Translations under genes and position numbers: made by a program
Source: Promethearchaeota archaeon
GTDB lineage: Archaea; Asgardarchaeota; Lokiarchaeia; Sigyniarchaeales; SOKP01
Assembly (NCBI GenBank): GCA_020344955.1
Contig: CP070831.1
Location: 1,551,145 to 1,583,241 of the forward strand
Length of the DNA: 32,097 nucleotides
Direction of reading: 5' to 3'
Shown here: one piece after another, positions 7,555 to 16,195 of the stretch
Layout: every line of letters starts with the position of its first letter
How positions within the stretch are numbered: the first letter of the stretch is position 1
Notes under the pieces: model-generated
What the model saw: only the letters and a program-made list of their open reading frames with translations
Told to the model about the DNA's origin: nothing
The model's database searches: none

Positions 7555-8754
7555 ATGCCTTTAACTCAATATCATTTAGGTCCAGGTCTATTTTTTGGAA
7601 TAATTCTCCTTGGTTTTCTTGATTTGCCTACTTTTCTAATTGCTAGTGTTATTATTGATATTGAACCCCTCTGGATATATTATAATAACCTAGGTCCTCC
7701 TCTCCATGGCTTTTTTCATAGCTTCTTGGGAGGTACAATTATTGGAATTATCCTTTCTGGGATAATGTTTCTATTAAGAAAAATAATTAATCCCATAATG
7801 TCATTCTTTAAACTTGAACAAGATCGATCTTTTGTAAAAATCTTATTAGCTTCTCTACTTGGAATTTATATCCATATTATTTTTGATTCTTTAATGCATT
7901 CGGATATTAAACCTTTTTACCCCCTTAATTTTAATCCCTTCCGTTCATATTATATTGAATTAGAGGTATCAGCAACGATATTATGTCAATATTTCTTCTT
8001 TGCAGGTTTATTTGCTTATATGATTAGACTTACAATATATTATTGGAAGAGGCAATTAAGAGTAATTTATATGGAACCTTCAAACAAATTAATGTTGAGT
8101 GGTATTAGTTTAATTTCTATTGGATCATTTTTTATGCTATGGTGTTTATTAGAAATTCTAAGTGCAGAAAGCTCTATTAGAATAACAATTACGATAATAT
8201 TGTATATTATTATCCCTTTTACAATTCCAGCAATTATATCTGATTATATGGATATTAATAAAGTTATTCGTAAGAAAAAAGAATTAGAACTCCCTATTGT
8301 AAAGAATCGAATTTATAATTGTGTAGATTGTGGGGCAAAAATGACATTGGAAGTAAAAAATTGTAATGAATGTGGTGCAGAAAATGCAATTAGAAATACT
8401 ATCTTAGAAAGAATTGAAGATTTGGAAGGTTCTCTTGAAGAAACAAGAAAAAAAGTCTTAGAAAAAGAGATTTCTCCCTCAAAAAAAAAGTCAGTAAAGT
8501 TAAAATACCAGAACGAGTTGGAAGATAAAATTTTGTCTAATCTAAAAGAGAAAGCTAAAGAATTATTGTTATTAAAAACAATTCTTTTAACTGTAAATTC
8601 TCAAAATGAAAAATTAAGTTGGGTAAAAACACAATATTATGAAAAGAATAAAAGTATTATAGAGATTGCTAGTGAGTTGGGTGAAGATATGTTCATAATT
8701 GAAGATAGTCTAGATGAATTAAAAAATCAAGAGAAAAATAGATACAAAAATTGA
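7555..8754 (+). CDS. YdjM/DUF457-like membrane metal-dependent hydrolase with zinc ribbon and coiled-coil tail
   Basis: This 399-residue protein has three parts. The membrane part (residues 1 to about 230) has roughly six hydrophobic segments. It carries conserved polar residues of the YdjM/DUF457-type family: His7, Asp35/Glu37, His51 and His55 (PLHGFFHSF), and His107/Asp111/His115 (IHIIFDSLMH), likely metal ligands near the membrane face. A zinc ribbon follows with C256, C259, C270 and C273 (CVDC...CNEC). Residues about 285-399 are a charged coiled coil. Family members are called membrane-bound metal-dependent hydrolases, but their substrates are poorly known. The ribbon and coiled coil are additions that suggest a cytosolic binding partner. 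ATG 7555 has no SD, consistent with a leaderless mRNA. Confidence 0.65.
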   Translation: MPLTQYHLGPGLFFGIILLGFLDLPTFLIASVIIDIEPLWIYYNNLGPPLHGFFHSFLGGTIIGIILSGIMFLLRKIINPIMSFFKLEQDRSFVKILLASLLGIYIHIIFDSLMHSDIKPFYPLNFNPFRSYYIELEVSATILCQYFFFAGLFAYMIRLTIYYWKRQLRVIYMEPSNKLMLSGISLISIGSFFMLWCLLEILSAESSIRITITIILYIIIPFTIPAIISDYMDINKVIRKKKELELPIVKNRIYNCVDCGAKMTLEVKNCNECGAENAIRNTILERIEDLEGSLEETRKKVLEKEISPSKKKSVKLKYQNELEDKILSNLKEKAKELLLLKTILLTVNSQNEKLSWVKTQYYEKNKSIIEIASELGEDMFIIEDSLDELKNQEKNRYKN

Positions 8755-8831
8755 GATTCAGTTATGATTCTGGTAGAATTTAAAATGGTAGAATATTTTA
8801 AGATATTACTCACAGTTAATCTTGATATTGG

Positions 8832-9875
8832 ATGAACTTAACATTCATAAAAAAAGCTAAATATCAAAGAAAAATTGATGAAGAAATATCTCAATGTCTA
8901 ACATGTGAGAGAAAATGCAAAATCGCTAAAGGAAAAGCAGGTTTTTGCCAAACTCGGATTAATGAAGATGGTGAAATATATACAATTGTTTATGGATTAA
9001 TACCTGCTTTATCTTTCAACCCTATAGAAAAGAAGCCACTATATCATTTTTATCCGGGTAGTGTAGCTATTACAATAGGAACTTATGGCTGTAATTTTAA
9101 CTGTTTTTGGTGTCAAAACCACCATTTATCAAAGATTAATCCTTCGAAGGCTATAAAATTTACAACCAGAGAAGAATTTGTATCCCCAAAAAAATTAATT
9201 GAGATTGCTCTAAAAAGAAAATGTGAAGGAACTTCAATATCTTTTAATGAACCTACTTTATTGTTTGAATATTCATTAGAAGTGTTTAAACTAGCAAAAA
9301 AAAATGGTTTATATAATACCTATGTAACAAATGGCTATATGACAGAGGATGTTTTGAGAGATTTAGTTGATTATGGTCTCGATGCGATGAATATAGATAT
9401 AAAAGGAGATGCTGATATGGTGCAAAAATATTGTGGAACTGACGTAGAAAATGTATGGAGAAATGCTAAAGTAGCTAAGGAATTAGGTGTCCATGTTGAA
9501 ATTACCACTCTTTTAATTCAAGAATTTAATTCTAAAGAGGAGATTGTTAGGAAGATTGCTAAAAGAATTCATGATGAATTAGGTGAATTAACACCATATC
9601 ATATAAGTCGCTTTTTTCCTCATTACAAATCGGATAAATATGGATTAAATCAACCAACACCTTTAAGTCTTCTATATAATGCTTATAATATATCAAAAGA
9701 TGTTGGTTTAAAATACGTATATCTCGGAAATTTACCAAGTATTAATTTTGATAATACATATTGTCCTAAATGCTCTAAATTAGTTATAAAAAGAAAAATA
9801 TTAGGTATTGAAGAGTTATTCTTAGATTCTAATGGAAATTGTAGATTTTGTGGATTTCCAATCTGTATTTTTTAA
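8832..9875 (+). CDS. amrS: AmmeMemoRadiSam system radical SAM enzyme (AmrS-type)
   Basis: This 347-residue radical SAM protein has the cluster motif CNFNCFWC (C87, C91, C94; CX3CX2C). An N-terminal Cys-rich stretch (C22, C25, C29, C39) resembles that of AmrS/PflA-like enzymes. A C-terminal zinc ribbon-like set is also present (C311, C314, C337, C340). The sequence around the motif (TIGTYGCNFNCFWCQNHHLS) and the downstream EFNSKEEI and PYHISRFFPHYK segments are typical of the AmmeMemoRadiSam radical SAM family. The enzyme uses a [4Fe-4S] cluster to cleave S-adenosylmethionine to a radical; the physiological product remains poorly defined. The usual partners (AMMECR1 and Memo domain proteins) are not in this window. 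ATG 8832 is the first start after an in-frame stop. A run of seven T (9877-9883) follows the gene. Confidence 0.85.
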   Translation: MNLTFIKKAKYQRKIDEEISQCLTCERKCKIAKGKAGFCQTRINEDGEIYTIVYGLIPALSFNPIEKKPLYHFYPGSVAITIGTYGCNFNCFWCQNHHLSKINPSKAIKFTTREEFVSPKKLIEIALKRKCEGTSISFNEPTLLFEYSLEVFKLAKKNGLYNTYVTNGYMTEDVLRDLVDYGLDAMNIDIKGDADMVQKYCGTDVENVWRNAKVAKELGVHVEITTLLIQEFNSKEEIVRKIAKRIHDELGELTPYHISRFFPHYKSDKYGLNQPTPLSLLYNAYNISKDVGLKYVYLGNLPSINFDNTYCPKCSKLVIKRKILGIEELFLDSNGNCRFCGFPICIF

Positions 9876-9876
9876 A

Positions 9877-9886
9877 TTTTTTTCTT
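9877..9886 (+). terminator. U-tract terminator after the radical SAM gene
   Basis: Seven consecutive T (9877-9883), then C and two more T, begin 2 nt past the stop codon. Short U-tracts without a hairpin are the common archaeal termination signal. Confidence 0.4.
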
Positions 9887-9920
9887 AAAATTTTATTTAC
9901 TAATTCAATTAAGATGTAGT

Positions 9921-9929
9921 TTTTAAATA
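9921..9929 (+). promoter_or_regulatory. TATA-like box before the AAA+/VWA/SWIM cassette
   Basis: TTTTAAATA (9921-9929) lies in the 116-nt gap ahead of the AAA+ gene. A start site about 25 nt downstream would leave a leader of about 40 nt before ATG 9992. This is the only strong TATA-like element there, so it is a reasonable promoter for the three-gene cassette. Confidence 0.35.
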
Positions 9930-9991
9930 CTATTTTGAAAATAATTTAAGAAGTGCAAAAATTCAAAAAACATTTTTTATAGGTCTAAAAA

Positions 9992-11101
9992 ATGGCGAAA
10001 AAACCATCACCAAGTAAGACAGCAACATCAAAGCCTGCTCCTAAAAAGCCAACACAAGGGGTTACAACAACAACTAAAACCGCAACTAAAAAACCGGTTC
10101 AAAAAAAAACAACAAAAAAGCCATTGGATAATCTAGCAATTTTAAAGAATTCACCTTATTTAAAGCAACCAGCTAAATCTCAAGCTTCTATAAAGGATCT
10201 TACATTGAAAGAATTATTCGAAAGGAATAAACTATCTCATAAAGAAGAGAAAATGGAGATAGTATTATCTGGGCAGTATCAAGAAGCTTTAGATTTAATT
10301 TATGAAGCAGATGCATCAAATTTATATCCAATTTTAGTAGGCCCTCCAGGTATTGGTAAAACCACTCTTTGTAGATATTATGCTCAATCTAGGGCAGAAA
10401 TAACTGGAAATGATTCATTCGAATGGATTACTTTTGATGAATCAACTAAACCAGCTCATTTAGTTGGTTCTTTTAATCCAGCTACAACAATACAAAAAGG
10501 ATTTTCTTTTGAAGCATTTAATCCTGGTCCTCTAATTAAAGCTATGTTAAATGGGGGTTTATTTCTAGCTAATGAAGTGAATCGCGCAACTGAATATACT
10601 CAAAACTCTTTACTAGAACCACTTGAAGAAAAAACAATTTCGGTCCCACATATAGGTCGAATTAAAGCATCACTGGGATTTTTTTTTATTGGTGCTATGA
10701 ATCCTTCAGAACTAGTAGGAACACATCGGTTAGGGGAGGCATTAAAGGATCGATTTAATGTATGGATTGAACTTGATTACCCAGATAAAAAAACTGAGAT
10801 GAAAATTATTGAGCACAACAATCCTTACTATAAAGTTGATGAAAGTACACTAGAAAAAATATATTTAATCATAAACAGAACACGGACTCATCACCAAGTT
10901 CAAACTCCAGCAAGTTTAAGGAGCGGTATTGCATTAGCACGTCTTACAGGAGTGGAGCAAAAGAAGTCTAAAAGGGAACCCAATAAAATTCTCCAAGAAA
11001 TTGCAGGTAGTGTTTTATTCGGCGCAATACAGACAAAACCAGGTGTGAATGTAAATGATGTAATTAAGAGCATCATCTCTCAAGTAGTAGGTTCTACTTA
11101 G
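9992..11101 (+). CDS. MoxR-type AAA+ ATPase with basic N-terminal tail
   Basis: This 369-residue protein begins with about 44 residues of Lys/Thr/Pro/Ala low complexity (many KKP and TKT units), predicted disordered and strongly basic. The AAA+ core follows: Walker A GPPGIGKT (117-124), Walker B LFLANE (190-195), sensor 1 Asn237 in GAMNPSE, arginine finger R254 in LKDRF, and a lid with TPASLRSG (sensor-2-type R310). The NRAxxxTQNSLLEPLEE signature after Walker B marks the MoxR/CbbQ-like clade. The Walker B aspartate is replaced by Asn194 while catalytic Glu195 is kept. MoxR ATPases form hexamers that remodel proteins or insert cofactors together with a VWA partner. The VWA gene follows with a 35-nt gap. 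No substrate can be named. Confidence 0.9.
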   Translation: MAKKPSPSKTATSKPAPKKPTQGVTTTTKTATKKPVQKKTTKKPLDNLAILKNSPYLKQPAKSQASIKDLTLKELFERNKLSHKEEKMEIVLSGQYQEALDLIYEADASNLYPILVGPPGIGKTTLCRYYAQSRAEITGNDSFEWITFDESTKPAHLVGSFNPATTIQKGFSFEAFNPGPLIKAMLNGGLFLANEVNRATEYTQNSLLEPLEEKTISVPHIGRIKASLGFFFIGAMNPSELVGTHRLGEALKDRFNVWIELDYPDKKTEMKIIEHNNPYYKVDESTLEKIYLIINRTRTHHQVQTPASLRSGIALARLTGVEQKKSKREPNKILQEIAGSVLFGAIQTKPGVNVNDVIKSIISQVVGST

Positions 11102-11125
11102 ATAATAAATCAAAAAACAGAGTTT

Positions 11126-11142
11126 GAGGTAAATAAATTATT
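11126..11142 (+). promoter_or_regulatory. SD plus non-ATG start region of the VWA gene
   Basis: GAGGT (11126-11130) is followed after 6 nt by ATT ATT (11137-11142) in the frame of the VWA ORF. The frame is open from 11137 (stop TAA at 11134-11136) to the first in-frame ATG at 11215. The intervening codons read FPEDPIWFSLKLIKTLRKH, an apparent amphipathic helix. No ATG, GTG or TTG lies in frame in this stretch, so an ATT start is the simplest reading. Confidence 0.5.
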
Positions 11143-13764
11143 AATATTTTTCCTGAAGATCCAATTTGGTTTAGTCTAAAACTCATTAAAACATTAAGAA
11201 AACATGAAAAATGCATGTATAAACCGTCAATAAGACAAGCAATAGCTATATGTAAGTTGATTTTAGCTAGATTTTTAAATAGAGGTATTTGTGAAGTTGA
11301 AGATTATGTAGAAATTGCAGCAGTTACAAGCCCTTTAGAGAATCAAGATTTAGCTCGAAAAATTGCTAAAGAACTATTAACTTACTTGGAATCTAAAGAA
11401 AGAAAAATCTCAGGAGATTTGAATAGTTCAGACTTTTCTGGATCTATGAAACCCAAACAACTTATTGATGATTTAGGAATTGATTTAGATGATTTGGATG
11501 AAATTTATGACGATTTGGAGTTTTTAAAGAACAATTTCGATGAAATAGAAGATCTTGATTTAGATGATTTGGTTGATTCTACTTTTGATAACTTTTTTGA
11601 TAAATTTAGAGACGAACTCGAAGAAGATCCTTATAAAACTGCTTTAGATGTAATAGATCGGAATGCTATCGCTAATTTTGATAAATTTCAAGATTTAGAT
11701 TCTTTATTAGATTATGCTAAGGACCTTCTGAGAAAGAAAATCGATCATTTAGAGCCAGAAGATATCAACTTTGCAGAAAAATTAGATATGTTAGATGAAA
11801 TTATAAAGAATTCTAATTTAGCAAGAGAAAAGATACTATCCCAATTTGCAAAAAATCAGACAACACGAAATAATAAAGCTCCTAAAGCAAAACAACAAGG
11901 GAAAGGTGTTGATAATTTCGATTTTAAAACTGCTTTAGAAAAAACATTTCAAGATAACTTTTACGATGCTTTAAATGTAGCAGAATTTGCTATAAAAGGA
12001 AAATTAGTGGACGATAATAGACATAATATTATTAAAGATCTTTTTAAACAGAATTTATGTAAATCTAATCGAAATTTAAACGATTTATTAAACGCAACAA
12101 GAGTAATGGGTTCAAAAATGAGTCTTGGGAAACAGGAATTAGATAAAATAGTTGGAAATAGTTTAGATTTACCATTTAAAGATGCTTATCAAAGTGTTAA
12201 GAGTCATGATCAATTCTTTGGCGGAAATTTAAGTGAGAAGTACTTAGACAAAATTAATAATAGTTTTGATAATTTTTCAAATAATTCTGATCTGAGTAAT
12301 ATAAGAAATCATTTAATTGGGAATCCTATAAAGATACCCTCTTGGCGAAAACTACTATCTAATGTGATTGATAAAGAAGTACAATCAATCAAAAAAGATT
12401 TTAGCCAGAAGGGAGTACTTAATGCGCAAATGAAGAATTATGCTGATACTCTGATTAATAAAAAGGATAATTGTCCTGATTTTGTCTGTAGGTCTCAATT
12501 AAATAAGAAAATTCAAGATGTTGTAAATCAATCGACAGAATTAGCTGTCAACAAAGAAAATCTAAGAAATCTTGTGAAGAATTTCAATGAAATGGGTTTT
12601 TTACCTCATTTAGACTCAATAAAAAAAGCTGGGAAAAGATTGAATATGACTGAAGCAGAGATTCTGAGCTTAATCGAAGCAGATTATAAATACTTCAAAC
12701 AAATGGTTGAAGAAAGAAGTACTAATTATCAAGGGTATAGAGATTATCTAAAACAATTAAAACTTTCACCTCAACAAGTCGATCAGGTTGTAAGAACTGC
12801 TTTAGGAGATAATCCTCCACAAAGCACAAATTTAGATGCACTCAGTGCATTGAATGAGAAATATCTATCTCAAGTACTAAACACAGCAGAGCAGATTGGA
12901 GATCAAGCTTTAGATATGGCATTTTCATCTTTAGGGGCGGGAAGTGGTTTAGATCTGCTTGAACAATGGTTTTTCTCAAGGCATAATATTTCTGCTAAAG
13001 TTAAAAGAAAGTTAAAAGAGATAATAAAGCAAATTATGATTGATTTAGGTATTAGATCCGCAAATTCACTTATAGGTTCAGCAAATTCAGGTCCTATTGT
13101 AGAAAACATAGTCATACCATATACACCTGGAGATGACTTTGAATTAATTGATTTAGAAGAAACTGTAAGTAATCTTTTAGAGGGAGGGAAAACTGTGGAA
13201 ACAATAACAAATGATGATTTCTTAATATCCAAAACAACTCAGGGTTTACGATGTTTAGTAATGGAGTTAGATATTAGTGGAAGTATGACAGGGCAAAAGC
13301 TTTCTCAAATGGCGCTTTGTACAACCATGCTTGTTTATGCTTTCAAGCCGGAAGAATTAGCTCTCACATTTTTTGAATCAAATACGCATAAAATAAAGGA
13401 TTTAGAACAAGAAATTGAATTAGAGAAAGTAGTTGATGAACTGCTTGACATTTCAGCGAGAGGTGGAACATGCATTAATTCTGCTTTAAAATGGGCGAAT
13501 CATCAATTTGATAAGAAAGCGAGGTCAAAACACAAATTAAATATACTTTTTACAGATGCCGATGTGTTTGATTTTAAAAATAGCTTAGGAGAATTAAAAA
13601 AAATGAGTGAAAAAGATGTAAAATTTGTAATGGTAGTTCCAAAATTCGGATTCTCTCCTGTTATGGCAAAAAAAATGGTAGAAGAAGCAAATGGAGTTCT
13701 TTTAACATTAAATCAGTGGAGAGATTTTCCAAAATTAATATCTGAAATAATCACTAATCAATAA
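11137..13764 (+). CDS. Large VWA-domain protein, partner of the MoxR-type ATPase
   Basis: The protein is 875 residues from ATT 11137, or 849 from the first in-frame ATG at 11215; numbering here is from 11215. The N-terminal helices (PSIRQAIAICKLILARF) resemble the regions that pair with MoxR lids. Residues about 85-140 are a very acidic Asp/Glu belt. About 140-620 is long and helical with no recognised fold. The VWA domain (about 675-849) has a complete MIDAS: D686-x-S688-x-S690, T752 and D781 (FTDAD). VWA/MIDAS domains bind Mg2+ and clients; with MoxR ATPases they act as adaptor or substrate-remodelling subunits, as in chelatase or CbbQO pairs. It sits between the ATPase and SWIM genes, 25 nt before the latter. 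The length is far above typical MoxR partners. No signal peptide, so cytosolic. Confidence 0.85.
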   Translation: MINIFPEDPIWFSLKLIKTLRKHEKCMYKPSIRQAIAICKLILARFLNRGICEVEDYVEIAAVTSPLENQDLARKIAKELLTYLESKERKISGDLNSSDFSGSMKPKQLIDDLGIDLDDLDEIYDDLEFLKNNFDEIEDLDLDDLVDSTFDNFFDKFRDELEEDPYKTALDVIDRNAIANFDKFQDLDSLLDYAKDLLRKKIDHLEPEDINFAEKLDMLDEIIKNSNLAREKILSQFAKNQTTRNNKAPKAKQQGKGVDNFDFKTALEKTFQDNFYDALNVAEFAIKGKLVDDNRHNIIKDLFKQNLCKSNRNLNDLLNATRVMGSKMSLGKQELDKIVGNSLDLPFKDAYQSVKSHDQFFGGNLSEKYLDKINNSFDNFSNNSDLSNIRNHLIGNPIKIPSWRKLLSNVIDKEVQSIKKDFSQKGVLNAQMKNYADTLINKKDNCPDFVCRSQLNKKIQDVVNQSTELAVNKENLRNLVKNFNEMGFLPHLDSIKKAGKRLNMTEAEILSLIEADYKYFKQMVEERSTNYQGYRDYLKQLKLSPQQVDQVVRTALGDNPPQSTNLDALSALNEKYLSQVLNTAEQIGDQALDMAFSSLGAGSGLDLLEQWFFSRHNISAKVKRKLKEIIKQIMIDLGIRSANSLIGSANSGPIVENIVIPYTPGDDFELIDLEETVSNLLEGGKTVETITNDDFLISKTTQGLRCLVMELDISGSMTGQKLSQMALCTTMLVYAFKPEELALTFFESNTHKIKDLEQEIELEKVVDELLDISARGGTCINSALKWANHQFDKKARSKHKLNILFTDADVFDFKNSLGELKKMSEKDVKFVMVVPKFGFSPVMAKKMVEEANGVLLTLNQWRDFPKLISEIITNQ

Positions 13765-13789
13765 TCCATTTATATTTTAAATTAAATAG

Positions 13790-16138
13790 GTGTTTATATT
13801 AGATTTAAAAAATAATCTTCAAAATATCGATTATTTTAAAAGACTTGTTCGGGGAGCACGGTTAAATAGGGGAAAAAATATCCCTAACAAAAATATTATA
13901 AACTTTAATGTTGAAAGTGATCCAAATATAAGAATTATTGCTGATATCCAAGGTTCAGGGACTTCCAGATATGTAATTAATATTTTACAAGAGTTTAATG
14001 GAAGATTTAAAATAATCCATGATTGTCCAGATTTCAGAAAAGGATTTAGATTCTGTAAACATATAGTAAAGATTTTTTTGTTAATTGAACCTGGAATATG
14101 CAAATCAATTTGTAGTGATTACCATAGTATTATTTATTCATCAGATTTCAGTTTAGTTAAAGAAAGTAAGTCAAAAAGCTTTCTATTAAAAGCAGAAGAC
14201 TTAATTCAAGAAGCAAAATACTATGAAGCCATCAATTTTTTAGATCAAGCTTTTCAGGAATCAAGAAACTTTGATTATATCTTGAGGATTGGAGAAATTT
14301 CCTTAAAATATAACCTATATGATTTATTTCTAAATTATGTTGTTAAATACAAAGAATTAGCCAATAAAAACTTAGACAACCTTCCTAAAATAATAATTGC
14401 AGCGTTATCTTGTCTAAAAAATTACAGCTTCTCCAAAAAAGTCGAGATTGTGATTAATATTCAAAAAATTCTAGTTAACTTATCTAGAGATCATTTAATT
14501 GAAACATTACAAAAGTCTAAAATTCATGAATTAGATAATCCAATTCTTAAATATTTATTATTAAATAACCTAGATTCTAAGATTTATATTCGTGATCATT
14601 TCAAAGACATTTTAACAGATTCAAAAAAGGATTTAAAAACGGTAATAGAAGAAAAAGCCTTACAGTTAGTTGATGAATCAATATTAAATATGGAATCGGA
14701 AGAAATTATTGATTCTTATGCAAAAATGATGACAATATGTAAATTTAATAATTATAATCTAATAAATACTAAAATTCAAGAGTATAAGCATCAATTAAGG
14801 AAAATCTATATAGAAGGACTCAAATCAAAACATGCATTTCTTAGATTTTTAGTCATAGCCAATACTCACAGTGATAAATTACGTCAAATGAAATTTACTC
14901 AAAGATATAACTATCCCTCTCTAATTTGGGGTTCAGCTTTTAAAAGTGAATCACCGTTACATTATTATATTTTAGAAAAGTGTGGGTATGAGAAACATCA
15001 TTTAGAATATACTGAAGTTAATAATTTCATTGAAAATTATCCTGTATTTGCAGAGATTTTTACCGCAAATAATCCTATTAGATATGAGATTAAGAACTTT
15101 TGGGGGTCTTTCGAACCAAAAATCATGAATATTGTAAAAAAAGATTCAATTATTGAATTGGATTTTAAGGTTAGTACACAAGATATTGAGAAATTTACAT
15201 TAGTTGAATGGGATTTAGCCCAAAAACCAATTTTAGGCAGTTATATATGCCAATTCTCTGATGGATATCTTATCCCAGATAAAACACACCCTTTAACGCA
15301 TTATATTCAACCATTTGATTTAATATTATGTGAGAAAAAACCCGTAGCAATAAAAAGTAATAACATCAAAATAATGAAACCGTTAAGAAGAATTAATATA
15401 AAATCAGCGATTGAGCTTGTGTGGGAGGGTATTGAATACATTTCTTCTTATCTCCCTCTGAAAATAATTGATGATCTTAGAAATTTTAGAATTGATGAGT
15501 TAGATGCGATAGAAAAAGTGTATGAGATATTTACTAATAGTTTTCTACCTGAGAAAGAAGGATCTAAGAAATATTTTCATGATTTTATTCAAAGTAAGAT
15601 TGTAAAGGAACTCAATAAAACTTATTTAAGAATGATTAACAAGCCCAATTATAAAGATAAAGTTCTTAAAATGATCGGATTTGAGCGATATTCACAAATT
15701 TTTACAAAAAAAACTACTCTACAAGATTTTCGTGGGGATGACTTAAAAAGAACTTCACTTCAAGAGTTAAAACATGATTTCAAGAAGAAAATATCAAAAA
15801 AGCTAAGTGATTTAATTAAGAATCAAGAATTTGATGCTATTGATCTAAAAATACTGAAAAAATTCCCCAAATTTAGAAAATGGACCCTTAAATTGATTTA
15901 TGAGTTAAAAAAGCAACTTCTTAATTGTGAGATTTTTCAAATTGATGATAATTCCTACAACATTCAGAATTTAATTGATAATTATTATGGTGAGATTATT
16001 GTACAGAGTGCTTTAAATGCAAATTCAAAGAATAATAAACTTGATAACGTAATTTCTAAGGAGGATCTAGCAAAAATATTAGAGAATTTCAACTTTTTAA
16101 AATTAACTATTCCCAAAATTATCAAAAAGGCCATATAA
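13790..16138 (+). CDS. SWIM-like zinc-finger protein, third member of the MoxR/VWA cassette
   Basis: This 782-residue protein starts at GTG 13790, directly after an in-frame stop (13787-13789) and without an SD. Residues about 30-95 form a beta-rich segment ending in a SWIM-like zinc motif: H77-D-C79, then C89-K-H91 followed by a hydrophobic helix (IVKIFLL). The classical form is CxC...CxH, so the first Cys is replaced by His, which could still bind zinc. The rest (about 120-782) is helical and Lys/Asn/Ile-rich with no recognised domain. SWIM modules bind DNA or protein and are found beside MoxR and VWA genes in other prokaryotes. Position 25 nt after the VWA gene supports one operon. Its role may be client recognition, which is inference. 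Confidence 0.65.
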   Translation: MFILDLKNNLQNIDYFKRLVRGARLNRGKNIPNKNIINFNVESDPNIRIIADIQGSGTSRYVINILQEFNGRFKIIHDCPDFRKGFRFCKHIVKIFLLIEPGICKSICSDYHSIIYSSDFSLVKESKSKSFLLKAEDLIQEAKYYEAINFLDQAFQESRNFDYILRIGEISLKYNLYDLFLNYVVKYKELANKNLDNLPKIIIAALSCLKNYSFSKKVEIVINIQKILVNLSRDHLIETLQKSKIHELDNPILKYLLLNNLDSKIYIRDHFKDILTDSKKDLKTVIEEKALQLVDESILNMESEEIIDSYAKMMTICKFNNYNLINTKIQEYKHQLRKIYIEGLKSKHAFLRFLVIANTHSDKLRQMKFTQRYNYPSLIWGSAFKSESPLHYYILEKCGYEKHHLEYTEVNNFIENYPVFAEIFTANNPIRYEIKNFWGSFEPKIMNIVKKDSIIELDFKVSTQDIEKFTLVEWDLAQKPILGSYICQFSDGYLIPDKTHPLTHYIQPFDLILCEKKPVAIKSNNIKIMKPLRRINIKSAIELVWEGIEYISSYLPLKIIDDLRNFRIDELDAIEKVYEIFTNSFLPEKEGSKKYFHDFIQSKIVKELNKTYLRMINKPNYKDKVLKMIGFERYSQIFTKKTTLQDFRGDDLKRTSLQELKHDFKKKISKKLSDLIKNQEFDAIDLKILKKFPKFRKWTLKLIYELKKQLLNCEIFQIDDNSYNIQNLIDNYYGEIIVQSALNANSKNNKLDNVISKEDLAKILENFNFLKLTIPKIIKKAI

Positions 16139-16152
16139 ATATAATCTCATTT

Positions 16153-16178
16153 GTTATAAGTAAAAATTATAACTTTTT
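16153..16178 (+). terminator. Hairpin plus T-run closing the AAA+/VWA/SWIM cassette
   Basis: GTTATAA (16153-16159) and TTATAAC (16167-16173) form a 7-bp stem with a 7-nt loop, followed directly by TTTTT (16174-16178). It lies 14 nt after the SWIM gene's stop. The same AT-rich stretch probably also contains the promoter of the next gene. Confidence 0.5.
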
Positions 16179-16195
16179 ATCTATTATATTCTCAT

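Noticed and set aside
12903..13232. 109-residue minus-strand ORF
   Set aside because: Antisense to the VWA gene just before its MIDAS domain; composition is that of a shadow frame.
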